DNA of 42,191 bases from Gammaproteobacteria bacterium. Lineage in GTDB: Bacteria; Pseudomonadota; Gammaproteobacteria; Thiohalomonadales; Thiohalomonadaceae. The first letter of the stretch is position 1. Each line of letters opens with the position of its first letter. The notes beneath the pieces are model-generated. The model did not search any database. It was given only the letters and a program-made list of their open reading frames with translations, and had not been told where the DNA came from. Positions 26,581-36,017 of this stretch are shown here, one piece after another. The stretch covers positions 1 to 42,191 of the forward strand of contig JADGBN010000012.1 in NCBI GenBank assembly GCA_015231435.1, read 5' to 3'. A program made the position numbers and the translations under genes.

Positions 26581-27192
26581 TTAGTGCAGGGTCGGTGAAG
26601 TGGGCATGATCAGCGCCTTTGCTGCCTGCCCGTCAAGTTCGAGAAGATCATCGCGCAGTGACAGCACCCCAATACGCACATATTCGATAATCTCCTGTAA
26701 CGCCTGCTCGTCCTCCTCGTCACGCTCCCCATCACCATCTTCATCCGTTGTCAGGGTTGTTGCCTCAAGACGTGAGATATCCAGAAGATCATTGACCATT
26801 TCGCGTGAAGCAGCGGTGAGGCTATCCAGCCTGAAAGCGGCATCGCCACACAGTCCCAGAGTGAACCCCTGACACCAGAGCGCTAACCCCTGCATACGCA
26901 ACCAGAGCGGTTGATCATCCGCAGGAAGCAGTGGGGTAAATACCAGCAATGGATCAGCCAAATCACTGTCAATCGTGCGCATCTCCAAAAGCAGCGGCGG
27001 GATCGCTTCACTATGTAGCAGATTACCGGGTTCGATGGTAATACCCAGCAGACTTTGCCACTGTGCCAGGCTGGGAATGCCGCTACGACAGATAATCGCC
27101 GTAACGCAGCCATGAAACTCTTCCGTATGCAACGGGGAACCAAGACGCTGTAACAGTTCTCCCAACGCTGCGTATCGCCGACCCTCTTCCAT
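26581..27192 (-). CDS. UPF0149 (YgfB/YecA-type) family protein
   Basis: A 203-aa protein from ATG 27192, preceded by AAGGTAGA. The HTEEFHGCVTAIICR segment, LWCQGFTLGL and an acidic C-terminal half (DEDGDGERDEEDEQALQEI) are typical for UPF0149. It lies directly upstream of pepP, the conserved ygfB-pepP arrangement. YgfB in some species affects transcription and antibiotic response; a general function is unsettled. It is divergent from the TIGR02449-zapA unit, sharing a 91-bp gap with a promoter containing a G8 tract. Confidence 0.85.
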   Translation of the reverse strand: MEEGRRYAALGELLQRLGSPLHTEEFHGCVTAIICRSGIPSLAQWQSLLGITIEPGNLLHSEAIPPLLLEMRTIDSDLADPLLVFTPLLPADDQPLWLRMQGLALWCQGFTLGLCGDAAFRLDSLTAASREMVNDLLDISRLEATTLTTDEDGDGERDEEDEQALQEIIEYVRIGVLSLRDDLLELDGQAAKALIMPTSPTLH

Positions 27193-27221
27193 ATTATCTA
27201 CCTTAAATTTAACTGGATGAA

Positions 27222-27250
27222 TTGACCCCATGGGGGGGGCGCTCTATAGT
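27222..27250 (+). promoter_or_regulatory. Sigma-70 promoter with a G8 tract in its spacer, before the TIGR02449-zapA-6S unit
   Basis: TTGACC (27222-27227), 17-bp spacer, TATAGT (27245-27250). Eight consecutive G (27232-27239) lie inside the spacer, so loss or gain of one G would change spacing to 16 or 18 bp. The downstream ATG is 27284. Confidence 0.6.
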
Positions 27251-27283
27251 GACAGACTGAAACTGTGGAGTATCAGAAGAGCT

Positions 27284-27490
27284 ATGAACCTGAACGATCT
27301 TACCAAAATTGAGGGCGCAATCGACGGCCTGTTGCAACAGATTCAGCAACTGCAGCTGGAAAATCAGGCGCTGCGCCACAATCAGGCTAATTTAATTGAT
27401 GAACGTGGTCGTCTCATTGAAAAAAATGAACGCGCTCGCCAGCGTGTTGAAGCGATTATTCAGCGGCTTAAGGCGATGGAACCCGCTTAA
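27284..27490 (+). CDS. TIGR02449 family small coiled-coil protein (ZapB-like)
   Basis: A 68-aa protein that is almost entirely one coiled coil (LLQQIQQLQLENQALRHNQ). This small family sits immediately upstream of zapA in many gammaproteobacteria and resembles the division factor ZapB in size and helical character, so a role in Z-ring organisation is likely but inferred. The start is ATG 27284; the frame upstream to 27230 runs through the promoter. zapA follows after 52 bp. Confidence 0.8.
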   Translation: MNLNDLTKIEGAIDGLLQQIQQLQLENQALRHNQANLIDERGRLIEKNERARQRVEAIIQRLKAMEPA

Positions 27491-27542
27491 CCCTCCCCCA
27501 GACCAACAGAGCCCGAAAGTGGCAACCTATTGAGCAGATCCC

Positions 27543-27839
27543 ATGACTACAAATAATCAGGAACAAGTCCAAATTCTCGACAAGAACTTTAACATCAGTT
27601 GTCCTCCCGAAGAGCGGCAGTCTCTGCTTAACTCGGCAAAACTGCTGGATGAGAAGATGCGTGAAATTCGGCAGCAGAGCAAAATTAACAACCTTGAACG
27701 CATCGCCATTATGGCGGGGCTTAATCTTGCCCATGAACTCCTGCTCGAACGCCAAAGCGGGCTAAGTGAGGAGGTCATTAATCGCCTGCAACAGATTTCA
27801 AATAAAATCAACCTTGCACTCAACCAGCAATCACAGTAA
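27543..27839 (+). CDS. zapA: Cell division protein ZapA
   Basis: A 98-aa protein of family length. VQILDKNFNISCPPEERQSL at residues ~9-28 is the typical ZapA N-terminal strand and helix, and the C-terminal half is a coiled coil for dimerisation (RLQQISNKINLALNQ). ZapA cross-links FtsZ filaments at mid-cell. The 6S RNA gene begins about 10 bp after the stop, as in E. coli. Confidence 0.92.
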   Translation: MTTNNQEQVQILDKNFNISCPPEERQSLLNSAKLLDEKMREIRQQSKINNLERIAIMAGLNLAHELLLERQSGLSEEVINRLQQISNKINLALNQQSQ

Positions 27840-27848
27840 ATTAGCAGT

Positions 27849-28031
27849 GGGTCTTCTCTGCGGTGTTCGCCAGCTGCCGGGTATTTTCTTGAGCCTGTTT
27901 TCTGCCCCGGGATGGTTAATTGGTTACTGTGTGCATGTCTGCTCGTCAGAAAGCCTAATGTTACCAATCTCAATCCCACTTGAACCACTGGGTTCAAGAA
28001 CAAAGGACGCAGCGGCACCGTGGTAAGGCCC
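27849..28031 (+). ncRNA. ssrS: 6S RNA
   Basis: About 183 nt, close to E. coli 6S (184 nt), between zapA and the 5-FCL gene as in E. coli. The ends pair (GGGTCTT 27849-27855 with AAGGCCC 28025-28031), followed by GGTGTTCGC with GGCACC. Near the 3' end is CTTGAACC ACTG GGTTCAAG, the conserved hairpin of the 6S 3' half. 6S RNA mimics an open promoter and sequesters sigma-70 RNA polymerase in stationary phase. Ends are inferred from pairing and could be off by a few bases. Confidence 0.9.
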
Positions 28032-28661
28032 ACCCTCTTCTCCTCTTTAACCGAGAGCGCCACGATCGCTGCCGAGCGACGCAGGATTCGTAAAGAGATA
28101 AGAGTAATGCGCCGCAATCTTGACCAACGGCTGCATCGACAGCAGTCACAGGCAATCTGCCGCCACCTTAGCAAACTCCCAATGCTGCTTAAGAGCCAGC
28201 ATATCGCCCTCTACCTCAGTAATGATGGCGAAGTTAACCTCTACCCACTACTCACCTATCTAACCGACATTGGCAAAAACTGTTATCTCCCCTGCCTCGC
28301 CCCGCATCGGCAGCGGCGCCTCTGGTTTGCCCCCTACCGTCCGGGAGATCGCCTCACCCCAAACCGCTTCGCTATTCCCGAACCTCGGGTCAGCGTCAGA
28401 GCAATGCGCACGGCACAGCGAGTTGATCTCATCCTCATGCCGCTGGTCGCTTTTGATCAACTTGGCAACCGACTCGGCATGGGGGGAGGCTATTACGACC
28501 GCAGCCTCGCCTTTTTACAGCAGCGCCAACACTGGCGACGACCGCGCCTAATGGGTACCGCCTTTGAGCTGCAGCGCCTGCCGCTACTGCCCGTCGCAAA
28601 ATGGGATATTCCGATGCACGCCCTCTGTACCGAGCGGGGCGTTTTGCAGTTTCACAAATGA
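28020..28661 (+). CDS. fau: 5-formyltetrahydrofolate cyclo-ligase
   Basis: Family motifs are clear: ERRRIRKEIRVMRRNLD at the N-terminus, NDGEVNLYPLL, and RLGMGGGYYDRSLAF, the ATP/folate-binding loop. It converts 5-formyl-THF to 5,10-methenyl-THF with ATP. The start is uncertain: GTG 28020 overlaps the 3' end of 6S RNA by 12 nt, whereas ATG 28107 would cut off the conserved first helix; GTG gives 213 aa and is preferred. The gene is known to be downstream of ssrS in gammaproteobacteria, often co-transcribed. Its 3' end overlaps the convergent pgeF gene by 10 bp. Confidence 0.9.
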   Translation: MVRPTLFSSLTESATIAAERRRIRKEIRVMRRNLDQRLHRQQSQAICRHLSKLPMLLKSQHIALYLSNDGEVNLYPLLTYLTDIGKNCYLPCLAPHRQRRLWFAPYRPGDRLTPNRFAIPEPRVSVRAMRTAQRVDLILMPLVAFDQLGNRLGMGGGYYDRSLAFLQQRQHWRRPRLMGTAFELQRLPLLPVAKWDIPMHALCTERGVLQFHK

Positions 28662-29413
28662 TCGGGTGCCAGCCAGATAAGTGACGCCATGCGACCGGTC
28701 ACCCCGTCACGGCGATAGGAGAAGAAGCGCTGCGGCTGGCTGTAGGTACACTCACCACCACCAAATATCGCCCTCACCCCAAGCTTTTCCAACCTCTGGC
28801 GAGCGAGAAGATAGATATCGGCGAACCATTTTCCCGCTGTCGGCGCAGCGCTAAAAGCGGCAACCGCAGCGGCATCACGCACGATAAAAGCTTCGCGCAC
28901 CTCACCCCCCACCTCAAAAGCAGCGGGACCTATCGCCGCTCCTAACCAGACGATCAACTGTTCAGGGGGGGCGGTAAACGCTGCCACACCGGCTTCAAGC
29001 ACACCGGCGTGAAGTCCGCGCCACCCTGCATGCAACGCGGCAACCTCCCGCCCCTGCTGATCACAAATTAGCACGGGCAGACAATCCGCCGTCATCACCG
29101 CACAAACCACACCGGCCACGTCGCTATAACAACCATCAGCGACCTCACCAGTGCTCGATTCACCGGCACCAAGACGTACCACCCGCGCAGTATGCTGCTG
29201 TGAAAGCCACTGTACCTCACCTTCTAACGCTAAGCGCTGCGCCAGAAGCTCACGGTTTTGCGCCACATCTTGCGCCCGATCGCCAACATGGTCACCCAAA
29301 TTAAAGCTGTTGTAGGGCGGCAGACTCACCCCGCCGCAACGGGTGGTCATCACCGCCTTTACGCTTGCGGCAACGGGCCACTCTGGCGTAATAAAGCCGT
29401 CGGCTGGCAACAT
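28652..29413 (-). CDS. pgeF: Peptidoglycan editing factor / multicopper polyphenol oxidase family (YfiH)
   Basis: A 253-aa protein with the family's metal-binding residues H74 (SQQHTARVV), C111 (MTADCLPVL) and H128 (ALHAGWRGLH). Homologues were first called laccases; the E. coli protein removes misincorporated L-serine from peptidoglycan precursors. It follows rluD with stop and start directly abutting (TAAATG), as in E. coli (rluD-yfiH). It overlaps the convergent 5-FCL gene at its 3' end. Confidence 0.92.
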   Translation of the reverse strand: MLPADGFITPEWPVAASVKAVMTTRCGGVSLPPYNSFNLGDHVGDRAQDVAQNRELLAQRLALEGEVQWLSQQHTARVVRLGAGESSTGEVADGCYSDVAGVVCAVMTADCLPVLICDQQGREVAALHAGWRGLHAGVLEAGVAAFTAPPEQLIVWLGAAIGPAAFEVGGEVREAFIVRDAAAVAAFSAAPTAGKWFADIYLLARQRLEKLGVRAIFGGGECTYSQPQRFFSYRRDGVTGRMASLIWLAPDHL

Positions 29414-30397
29414 TTACGCCACCGCAGCCTCAGCCTGCAATACCGCCACCAGCGTCTGAAAATCTGCCGGCGGATCACAGCGCCAGCTTAGACTCTCTCC
29501 GGTTTGCGGATGGATAATGCCGAGCAACCCCGCATGCAGCGCCTGATGGCTATAATGGTCAAGCGCCGCCAGTAACGCCGCAGAGCTTGCCGGCGGATAG
29601 CGCTGCCGTCCGCCATAGAGCGGATCACCCACCAACGGATGGTGAATATGGGCCATGTGCACACGGATCTGGTGCGTGCGCCCAGTCTCAAGGCGTACTC
29701 GCAACTGGGTAAATGCGGCATAACGCTGTTCAATACGATAGTGGGTCACCGCTTCGCGACCGCCGGAGATCACCGCCATCTTTTTGCGATCAACCGCATG
29801 ACGACCAATCGGCGCATCGACCACCCCGCCACTAATCAGCGCCCCATGCACGACCGCCTGATACTCACGCAGCACACTACGCTGCTGTAACTGATCAACC
29901 AGTGAAGCATGGGCTGAGAGACGCTTGGCAACCATTAACAGGCCACTGGTCTCTTTATCAAGGCGGTGGACAATGCCAGCGCGAGGAATATGAATAAGCG
30001 AGGGGCAGTGGTGTAACAGACCGTTTAACAGCGTCCCCTGCCAATGCCCCGCCGCCGGATGTACCACCAACCCCACCGGTTTATTAATCACCAGCAGATC
30101 TTCATCTTCATAGTAGATATCCAGATCCATCGGTTCGGGCAGCCACTCCCCCTGCACCTCATCCTTGGGGATTAAGGCAATGATCATTCCGGCAACCACC
30201 GGGGAGCGCGGTTGTAACACCACCTCGCGATTAATGGTCACTTCGCCAGCTTTAATCCACTGCTGTAAACGCGCCCGTGAATAGTCAGGGCAGAGCGTCG
30301 CCAACGCCACATCAAGCCGCTTCCCCGACAGCTCTTTAGGGATCAGTAACTCAATCTCCGCCTCCGCCAAGAACTCACCGACAACGCTCTGCATCAT
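29414..30397 (-). CDS. rluD: 23S rRNA pseudouridine(1911/1915/1917) synthase
   Basis: A 327-aa protein with an N-terminal S4 RNA-binding domain (~25-85, SGKRLDVALATL) and the RluA-family catalytic domain with D147 in GIVHRLDKETSGLL. RluD modifies helix 69 of 23S rRNA and is important for ribosome assembly. It is divergent from bamD with a 75-bp gap and followed by pgeF, the same arrangement as in E. coli. The start is ATG 30397 (or the next codon, also ATG). Confidence 0.94.
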   Translation of the reverse strand: MMQSVVGEFLAEAEIELLIPKELSGKRLDVALATLCPDYSRARLQQWIKAGEVTINREVVLQPRSPVVAGMIIALIPKDEVQGEWLPEPMDLDIYYEDEDLLVINKPVGLVVHPAAGHWQGTLLNGLLHHCPSLIHIPRAGIVHRLDKETSGLLMVAKRLSAHASLVDQLQQRSVLREYQAVVHGALISGGVVDAPIGRHAVDRKKMAVISGGREAVTHYRIEQRYAAFTQLRVRLETGRTHQIRVHMAHIHHPLVGDPLYGGRQRYPPASSAALLAALDHYSHQALHAGLLGIIHPQTGESLSWRCDPPADFQTLVAVLQAEAAVA

Positions 30398-30472
30398 CCT
30401 GTCAACCGCGACAATATCGGATATACTTCACCCACGCCGTTCCCCCACAGTTTCCAGGTTATCCATCGACTC

Positions 30473-31673
<1,201 letters not shown>

Positions 31674-31684
31674 TCAACCTAAAT

Positions 31685-31703
31685 CTGCCCCGCTAAAGGG
31701 CAG
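31685..31703 (-). terminator. Possible weak terminator after the 73-aa gene
   Basis: CTGCCC (31685-31690) and GGGCAG (31698-31703) form a 6-bp stem with a 7-nt loop just after the minus-strand stop at 31729. The following T-run on the minus strand is only ATTTAGG, so strength is doubtful. Confidence 0.3.
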
Positions 31704-31728
31704 CGATGTTAGCACAACCCCCAGCGCT

Positions 31729-31950
31729 TTACCCCAACGTAAAGCGTAACTGATCACCTGAACGTACCTCTGCCCCCAACTCGACCGCTTCGCCATTACA
31801 CGCCACCTGCAGCTGTAACGGACAGGGCTTGCCACCAGAGGCCTGCAGCCAAATATCAGCCACCATCGCCACCTCACCAACCTCAACCGTTGCCCCATTG
31901 CAGTCGACAATACCTTGCAAACTTGCGTCAAACAGCACCTTTACGCTCAT
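31729..31950 (-). CDS. Small conserved-looking protein of unknown function
   Basis: A 73-aa protein with a good ribosome site (GAGGTG, 5 nt before the ATG). The sequence is probably beta-rich (VKVLFDASLQGIVDCNGATV, then GDQLRFTLG at the end) with two cysteines, no signal peptide and no domain I recognise. It is 97 bp upstream of the PII gene in the same direction and divergent from pilB. A competing frame (31674-31931) is weaker. Confidence 0.55.
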   Translation of the reverse strand: MSVKVLFDASLQGIVDCNGATVEVGEVAMVADIWLQASGGKPCPLQLQVACNGEAVELGAEVRSGDQLRFTLG

Positions 31951-32163
31951 GATTCACCTCAATATCTGCTATTCTCGATTTACTCCAAGCATCGTAACAC
32001 GCCACCTGACAAGGCGCTACAACCACCATTTCCATTCATATCGCCAGAAAAAACCGTGTACTCAGGCGTGATCTGATCTATATTGTCGCCCTCACAGGGT
32101 ATCTGCAGCAACGAAGTTAGCGCAAGATAGAGATTAGCTAAGATTAAGGAGTGGCAAGGCAAG

Positions 32164-33855
32164 ATGGCAATTAGTGGTTTGGGACGCAAGCTGGTTAATG
32201 ATGGCCTGCTTAGTCGTGATGACGCAGAGAGGCTCTTTGAAGAGTGTCAAAAAGAGGGTGTCCATTTTGTCTCGCGCCTAATTAGCAGCAAACTGATTAC
32301 CGCCAGTAAACTTGCCGATGTCGCCTCTGCCGAATTTGGTCTGCCTCTGCTTGACCTAAACGCGATTAATATCGATCTTGATACCGTCAAGCTGGTTGAC
32401 GACAAACTCCTTAGCAAACATCACGTTCTACCTCTCTTCAAGCGGGGCTCACGCATCTTTATTGCGGTCTCTGACCCAACCAACCTAATCGGCATTGATG
32501 CCATCAAATTCCATGTTGGGCTGACCGTTGAGCCGGTGGTGGTTGAAGAAGATAAATTATTACAAATGCTGGTGAAAGTTGCAGAAGATCTAGACACCTC
32601 GATGGGTGATCTCGCAGGTGATGAGTCACTTGATGATCTTGATGTTGCGGCAGTTGATGATGATAAAACGGCTGATGACGATAGTGCCATCGACGATGCC
32701 CCGGTGGTGCGTTACATTAATAAAATGTTGCTTGACGCGATTAAGGCTGGGGTCTCCGACCTTCACTTTGAGCCCTACGAAAAACGCTATCGTGTCCGTT
32801 TTCGCCTCGATGGCATGTTAAAGGAGGTCTCCTCCCCCCCTGTTGCCCTGGCAGGAAAGCTCTCCGCCCGTTTTAAGGTAATGGCGCGTCTGGATATTGC
32901 CGAACGCCGTGTGCCACAGGATGGCCGGATTAAACTTACCCTATCGAAAACTAAATCTATCGACTTTCGTGTTAATACCTGCCCGACACTATTTGGCGAG
33001 AAGATTGTCCTGCGTATTCTTGACTCCGATAGCGCCAAACTTGGCATCGATATGCTTGGCTACGAGCCGGAACAGAAACAGCTCTACCTCGATAACCTCG
33101 AAAAACCCTACGGCATGATTCTGGTGACCGGCCCTACCGGTAGTGGTAAAACCGTCTCACTCTACACCGGTCTGAATATTCTCAATACCGAAGATCGCAA
33201 TATCTCCACCGCTGAAGATCCGGTAGAGATTAACCTTGAGGGTATCAATCAGGTTAACGTTAACGACAAAGTCGGCCTTACCTTTGCCGCCGCACTAAAA
33301 GCTTTCCTGCGCCAAGATCCTGACGTGATTATGGTCGGCGAGATTCGTGATATCACCACCGCCGAAATTGCCATTAAAGCCGCACAAACAGGCCACATGG
33401 TGCTCTCTACCCTACACACCAACGATGCGCCGCAAACTCTGTCGCGGCTGATTAACATTGGGGTTGCCCCCTTTAATATCGCCTCCGCCGTTAATCTAAT
33501 TATTGCCCAACGTCTTGCACGCCGCCTTTGCAAGCACTGTAAAACACTCGACGATCTACCGGAAAAAGTTCTACTAAAGGCTGGCTATAGCGCCGCCGAG
33601 ATCCCCACCCTGAAAATTTACAAGGCGGTCGGTTGTGATCAGTGTAACGAAGGGTATAAAGGACGCGTGGGGATCTATCAGGTGATGCCGATTTCAGAAC
33701 AGATGGGGCGTCTGATTATGGAGGAGCGAACAGCCATAGATCTCGCTGATCAGGCACGCAAGGAGGGGATTCCCGATCTGCGCCAGTCTGCCCTTAAAAA
33801 GGTTAAGGATGGCCTGACCAGCCTTGCCGAAGCCAATCGTGTCACCCTTGAATAG
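32164..33855 (+). CDS. pilB: Type IV pilus extension ATPase PilB
   Basis: A 563-aa protein. The N-terminal ~150 residues have MshEN-like patterns (LGRKLVNDGLLSRDDAERL and LISSKLITASKLADVASAEF), the domain that in some homologues binds cyclic di-GMP. The ATPase core has Walker A GPTGSGKT (323-330, K329), Asp box and Walker B IMVGEIRD, and a His box with TGHMVLSTLHTND. Two zinc-binding CxxC pairs are at C456/C459 and C491/C494. It powers pilin polymerisation at the inner membrane. pilC follows after 20 bp and pilD after a further 12 bp, the classic pilBCD operon. Confidence 0.97.
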   Translation: MAISGLGRKLVNDGLLSRDDAERLFEECQKEGVHFVSRLISSKLITASKLADVASAEFGLPLLDLNAINIDLDTVKLVDDKLLSKHHVLPLFKRGSRIFIAVSDPTNLIGIDAIKFHVGLTVEPVVVEEDKLLQMLVKVAEDLDTSMGDLAGDESLDDLDVAAVDDDKTADDDSAIDDAPVVRYINKMLLDAIKAGVSDLHFEPYEKRYRVRFRLDGMLKEVSSPPVALAGKLSARFKVMARLDIAERRVPQDGRIKLTLSKTKSIDFRVNTCPTLFGEKIVLRILDSDSAKLGIDMLGYEPEQKQLYLDNLEKPYGMILVTGPTGSGKTVSLYTGLNILNTEDRNISTAEDPVEINLEGINQVNVNDKVGLTFAAALKAFLRQDPDVIMVGEIRDITTAEIAIKAAQTGHMVLSTLHTNDAPQTLSRLINIGVAPFNIASAVNLIIAQRLARRLCKHCKTLDDLPEKVLLKAGYSAAEIPTLKIYKAVGCDQCNEGYKGRVGIYQVMPISEQMGRLIMEERTAIDLADQARKEGIPDLRQSALKKVKDGLTSLAEANRVTLE

Positions 33856-33875
33856 CAATCGGAGACCTCTCTTTT

Positions 33876-35117
33876 ATGGCAACATCTGAAAAAAAACTGA
33901 TCGCTGAAAATGGCGGTAAATTTCTTTATGAAGGTATTGATAGTAAAGGAAAAAGAGTTGATGGCGTCATTAATGGCATCAGCGTCTCCAAAGTAAAAGC
34001 TGATCTGCGTAAACGTGGCATTAACCCGATAAAAGTTAAAAAAAAGGCGAAGCCCCTATTTAGCAGCGGCAAGAAGGGGGGGAAAATTACCCCAAAAGAT
34101 ATCACCATCTTCTCGCGCCAGTTGGCGGTCATGATGTCCTCCGGTGTGCCCCTGGTGCAATCCTTTGAGATTGTTGGCAAGGGTTTGGAAAACCAGACCA
34201 TGGCTGAACTCGTCTTAACCGTAAAGACCGATATCGAAGGCGGCGGCACCATGGCTGACGCCTTTCGCAAGCACCCCAAGGTTTTTGACGAACTGATGTG
34301 TAACCTTATCGAAGCGGGTGAGCAGGGGGGTATTCTGGAAAGTATGCTGGCCAAAATTGCCGAATACAAAGAGAAAACAGAGAGCATTAAAGCCAAGGTA
34401 AAAAAGGCGATGACCTACCCTATCGCCGTTATTACCGTTGCACTGGTGATTACCGCCGGTCTGCTGATCTTTGTTATCCCCTCGTTCCAGAAGATCTTCG
34501 AAGATTTTGGTGCCGAACTTCCGGGGTTAACGATGATGGTTATTCACGCCTCGGAGATGCTGCAATCCTACTGGTACATCGTCATTGCCATTGGCGTCGC
34601 GATTGGCTACAGCTTCAAAACGATGATGGAGAAGTCACCGCCCTTTCGCCTTGCGGTTGAGCGTTACTCCCTCAATATACCGATTTTTGGCGAAATTAAA
34701 CAGAAGTCTGCCTTCGCCCGCTTTGCCCGTACCCTCTCAACCATGTTTGCTGCGGGGGTGCCGCTAGTCGAGGCGTTAGAATCAGTCGCCGGTGCGGTTG
34801 GCAACGTCTACTACAAAGGCAAAATTCTTGAAATGCGGGATCAGGTCGCCATGGGTGGCTCGGTGACCACTGCGATGATTGATGCCAATATTTTCCCCAA
34901 CATGGTGGTGCAGATGACCTCTATCGGTGAAGAGGCCGGTTCGCTTGACTCCATGCTCGCTAAAGTTGCCGACTTCTACGAAGAGGAGGTGGATAACCTC
35001 GTGGATACCCTTAGCAGTCTAATGGAGCCGATGATTATGGTGGTACTTGGCTCCATCGTCGGTACGATTATTATGGCGATGTATCTTCCCATCTTCAAAA
35101 TGGGCGAGGTGGTCTAA
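33876..35117 (+). CDS. pilC: Type IV pilus inner-membrane platform protein PilC
   Basis: A 413-aa protein of family length with GGAGA before the ATG. Two T2SF domains are visible (~70-195 and ~275-400), each starting from FSRQLAVMMSSGVPL and FARTLSTMFAAGVPL, and three membrane helices (~170-200, ~220-245, ~375-400). PilC couples PilB/PilT ATPases to the pilin shaft. The second gene of the pilBCD run. Confidence 0.97.
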   Translation: MATSEKKLIAENGGKFLYEGIDSKGKRVDGVINGISVSKVKADLRKRGINPIKVKKKAKPLFSSGKKGGKITPKDITIFSRQLAVMMSSGVPLVQSFEIVGKGLENQTMAELVLTVKTDIEGGGTMADAFRKHPKVFDELMCNLIEAGEQGGILESMLAKIAEYKEKTESIKAKVKKAMTYPIAVITVALVITAGLLIFVIPSFQKIFEDFGAELPGLTMMVIHASEMLQSYWYIVIAIGVAIGYSFKTMMEKSPPFRLAVERYSLNIPIFGEIKQKSAFARFARTLSTMFAAGVPLVEALESVAGAVGNVYYKGKILEMRDQVAMGGSVTTAMIDANIFPNMVVQMTSIGEEAGSLDSMLAKVADFYEEEVDNLVDTLSSLMEPMIMVVLGSIVGTIIMAMYLPIFKMGEVV

Positions 35118-35129
35118 CCCTCACCACCG

Positions 35130-36017
35130 ATGAGCACGTTACAATCGCTGCAACTGCTTGCAGAGCTTAACCCTGCGCTACTGGTGATTACCACCACTAT
35201 TCTCGGTCTGGTGGTCGGCAGTTTTCTTAATGTGGTCATTCATCGTCTGCCCCTGATGATGCAGCAGGGCTGGCAGCAGGAGTGCCACGAGCTGCTCCAC
35301 CCTGAAGCCGCAGAACCCCCTGCCACTGCTGCGCCACTTACCCTCTACCATCCCCCCTCCCACTGCCCGCAGTGCAAAAGCGAAATCCGCCCTCTGCAGA
35401 ATATCCCCTTGGTCAGCTTTCTTCTGCAAAGGGGGCGCTGCCGCTCCTGTGGTGCAGCAATATCCTGGCGTTATCCCTTGGTAGAACTACTAAGCGCCCT
35501 GTTATCTGGCATCGTGACTCTCCACTTTGGTGCGACAGCGGCACTCTTTCCTGCCCTGCTACTCACCTGGATACTGCTTGCACTCACCTTTATTGATCTT
35601 CAAACCCAGCTTTTGCCCGATAGCATCACCCTGCCCGGGATCTGGCTTGGGCTCTTGTTAGCGCTATTTCATATCTTTACCGATCCTGCGACCGCGATTA
35701 TTGGTGCGGCAGCAGGCTATCTCAGCTTCTGGAGTGTCTATCAACTCTTTAAGATCATCACCGGTAAAGAGGGGATGGGCTATGGTGACTTTAAACTGTT
35801 AGCACTGCTGGGCGCTTGGTTTGGCTGGCAACTACTACCGCTAATTATTATGCTCTCGGCAATGCTGGGAACCCTCATCGGCATAACCCTCATTATCACC
35901 CGCGGACACGACAGACAGATCCCCATCCCTTTTGGCCCCTACCTCGCCATCGCCGGCTGGGTGGCGATGCTCTGGGGAGAGTCCCTCACCGCTACCTATC
36001 TTAAAATCATTGTCTAA
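35130..36017 (+). CDS. pilD: Prepilin peptidase / N-methyltransferase PilD
   Basis: A 295-aa polytopic membrane protein. The cytoplasmic zinc loop has C79, C82, C104 and C107 (CPQC and CRSC). The aspartyl-protease residues lie in FIDLQTQLLPD and GYGDFKLLALLGAW (GxGD). It cleaves the leader of prepilins such as the PilE encoded here and methylates the new N-terminal Phe. Its last 8 bp overlap the start of coaE. Confidence 0.96.
   Translation: MSTLQSLQLLAELNPALLVITTTILGLVVGSFLNVVIHRLPLMMQQGWQQECHELLHPEAAEPPATAAPLTLYHPPSHCPQCKSEIRPLQNIPLVSFLLQRGRCRSCGAAISWRYPLVELLSALLSGIVTLHFGATAALFPALLLTWILLALTFIDLQTQLLPDSITLPGIWLGLLLALFHIFTDPATAIIGAAAGYLSFWSVYQLFKIITGKEGMGYGDFKLLALLGAWFGWQLLPLIIMLSAMLGTLIGITLIITRGHDRQIPIPFGPYLAIAGWVAMLWGESLTATYLKIIV

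Noticed and set aside
31674-31931. 85-codon minus-strand frame overlapping the 73-aa gene
   Set aside because: The 73-aa frame has a much better ribosome site; the other has arginine/tryptophan-rich shadow composition.
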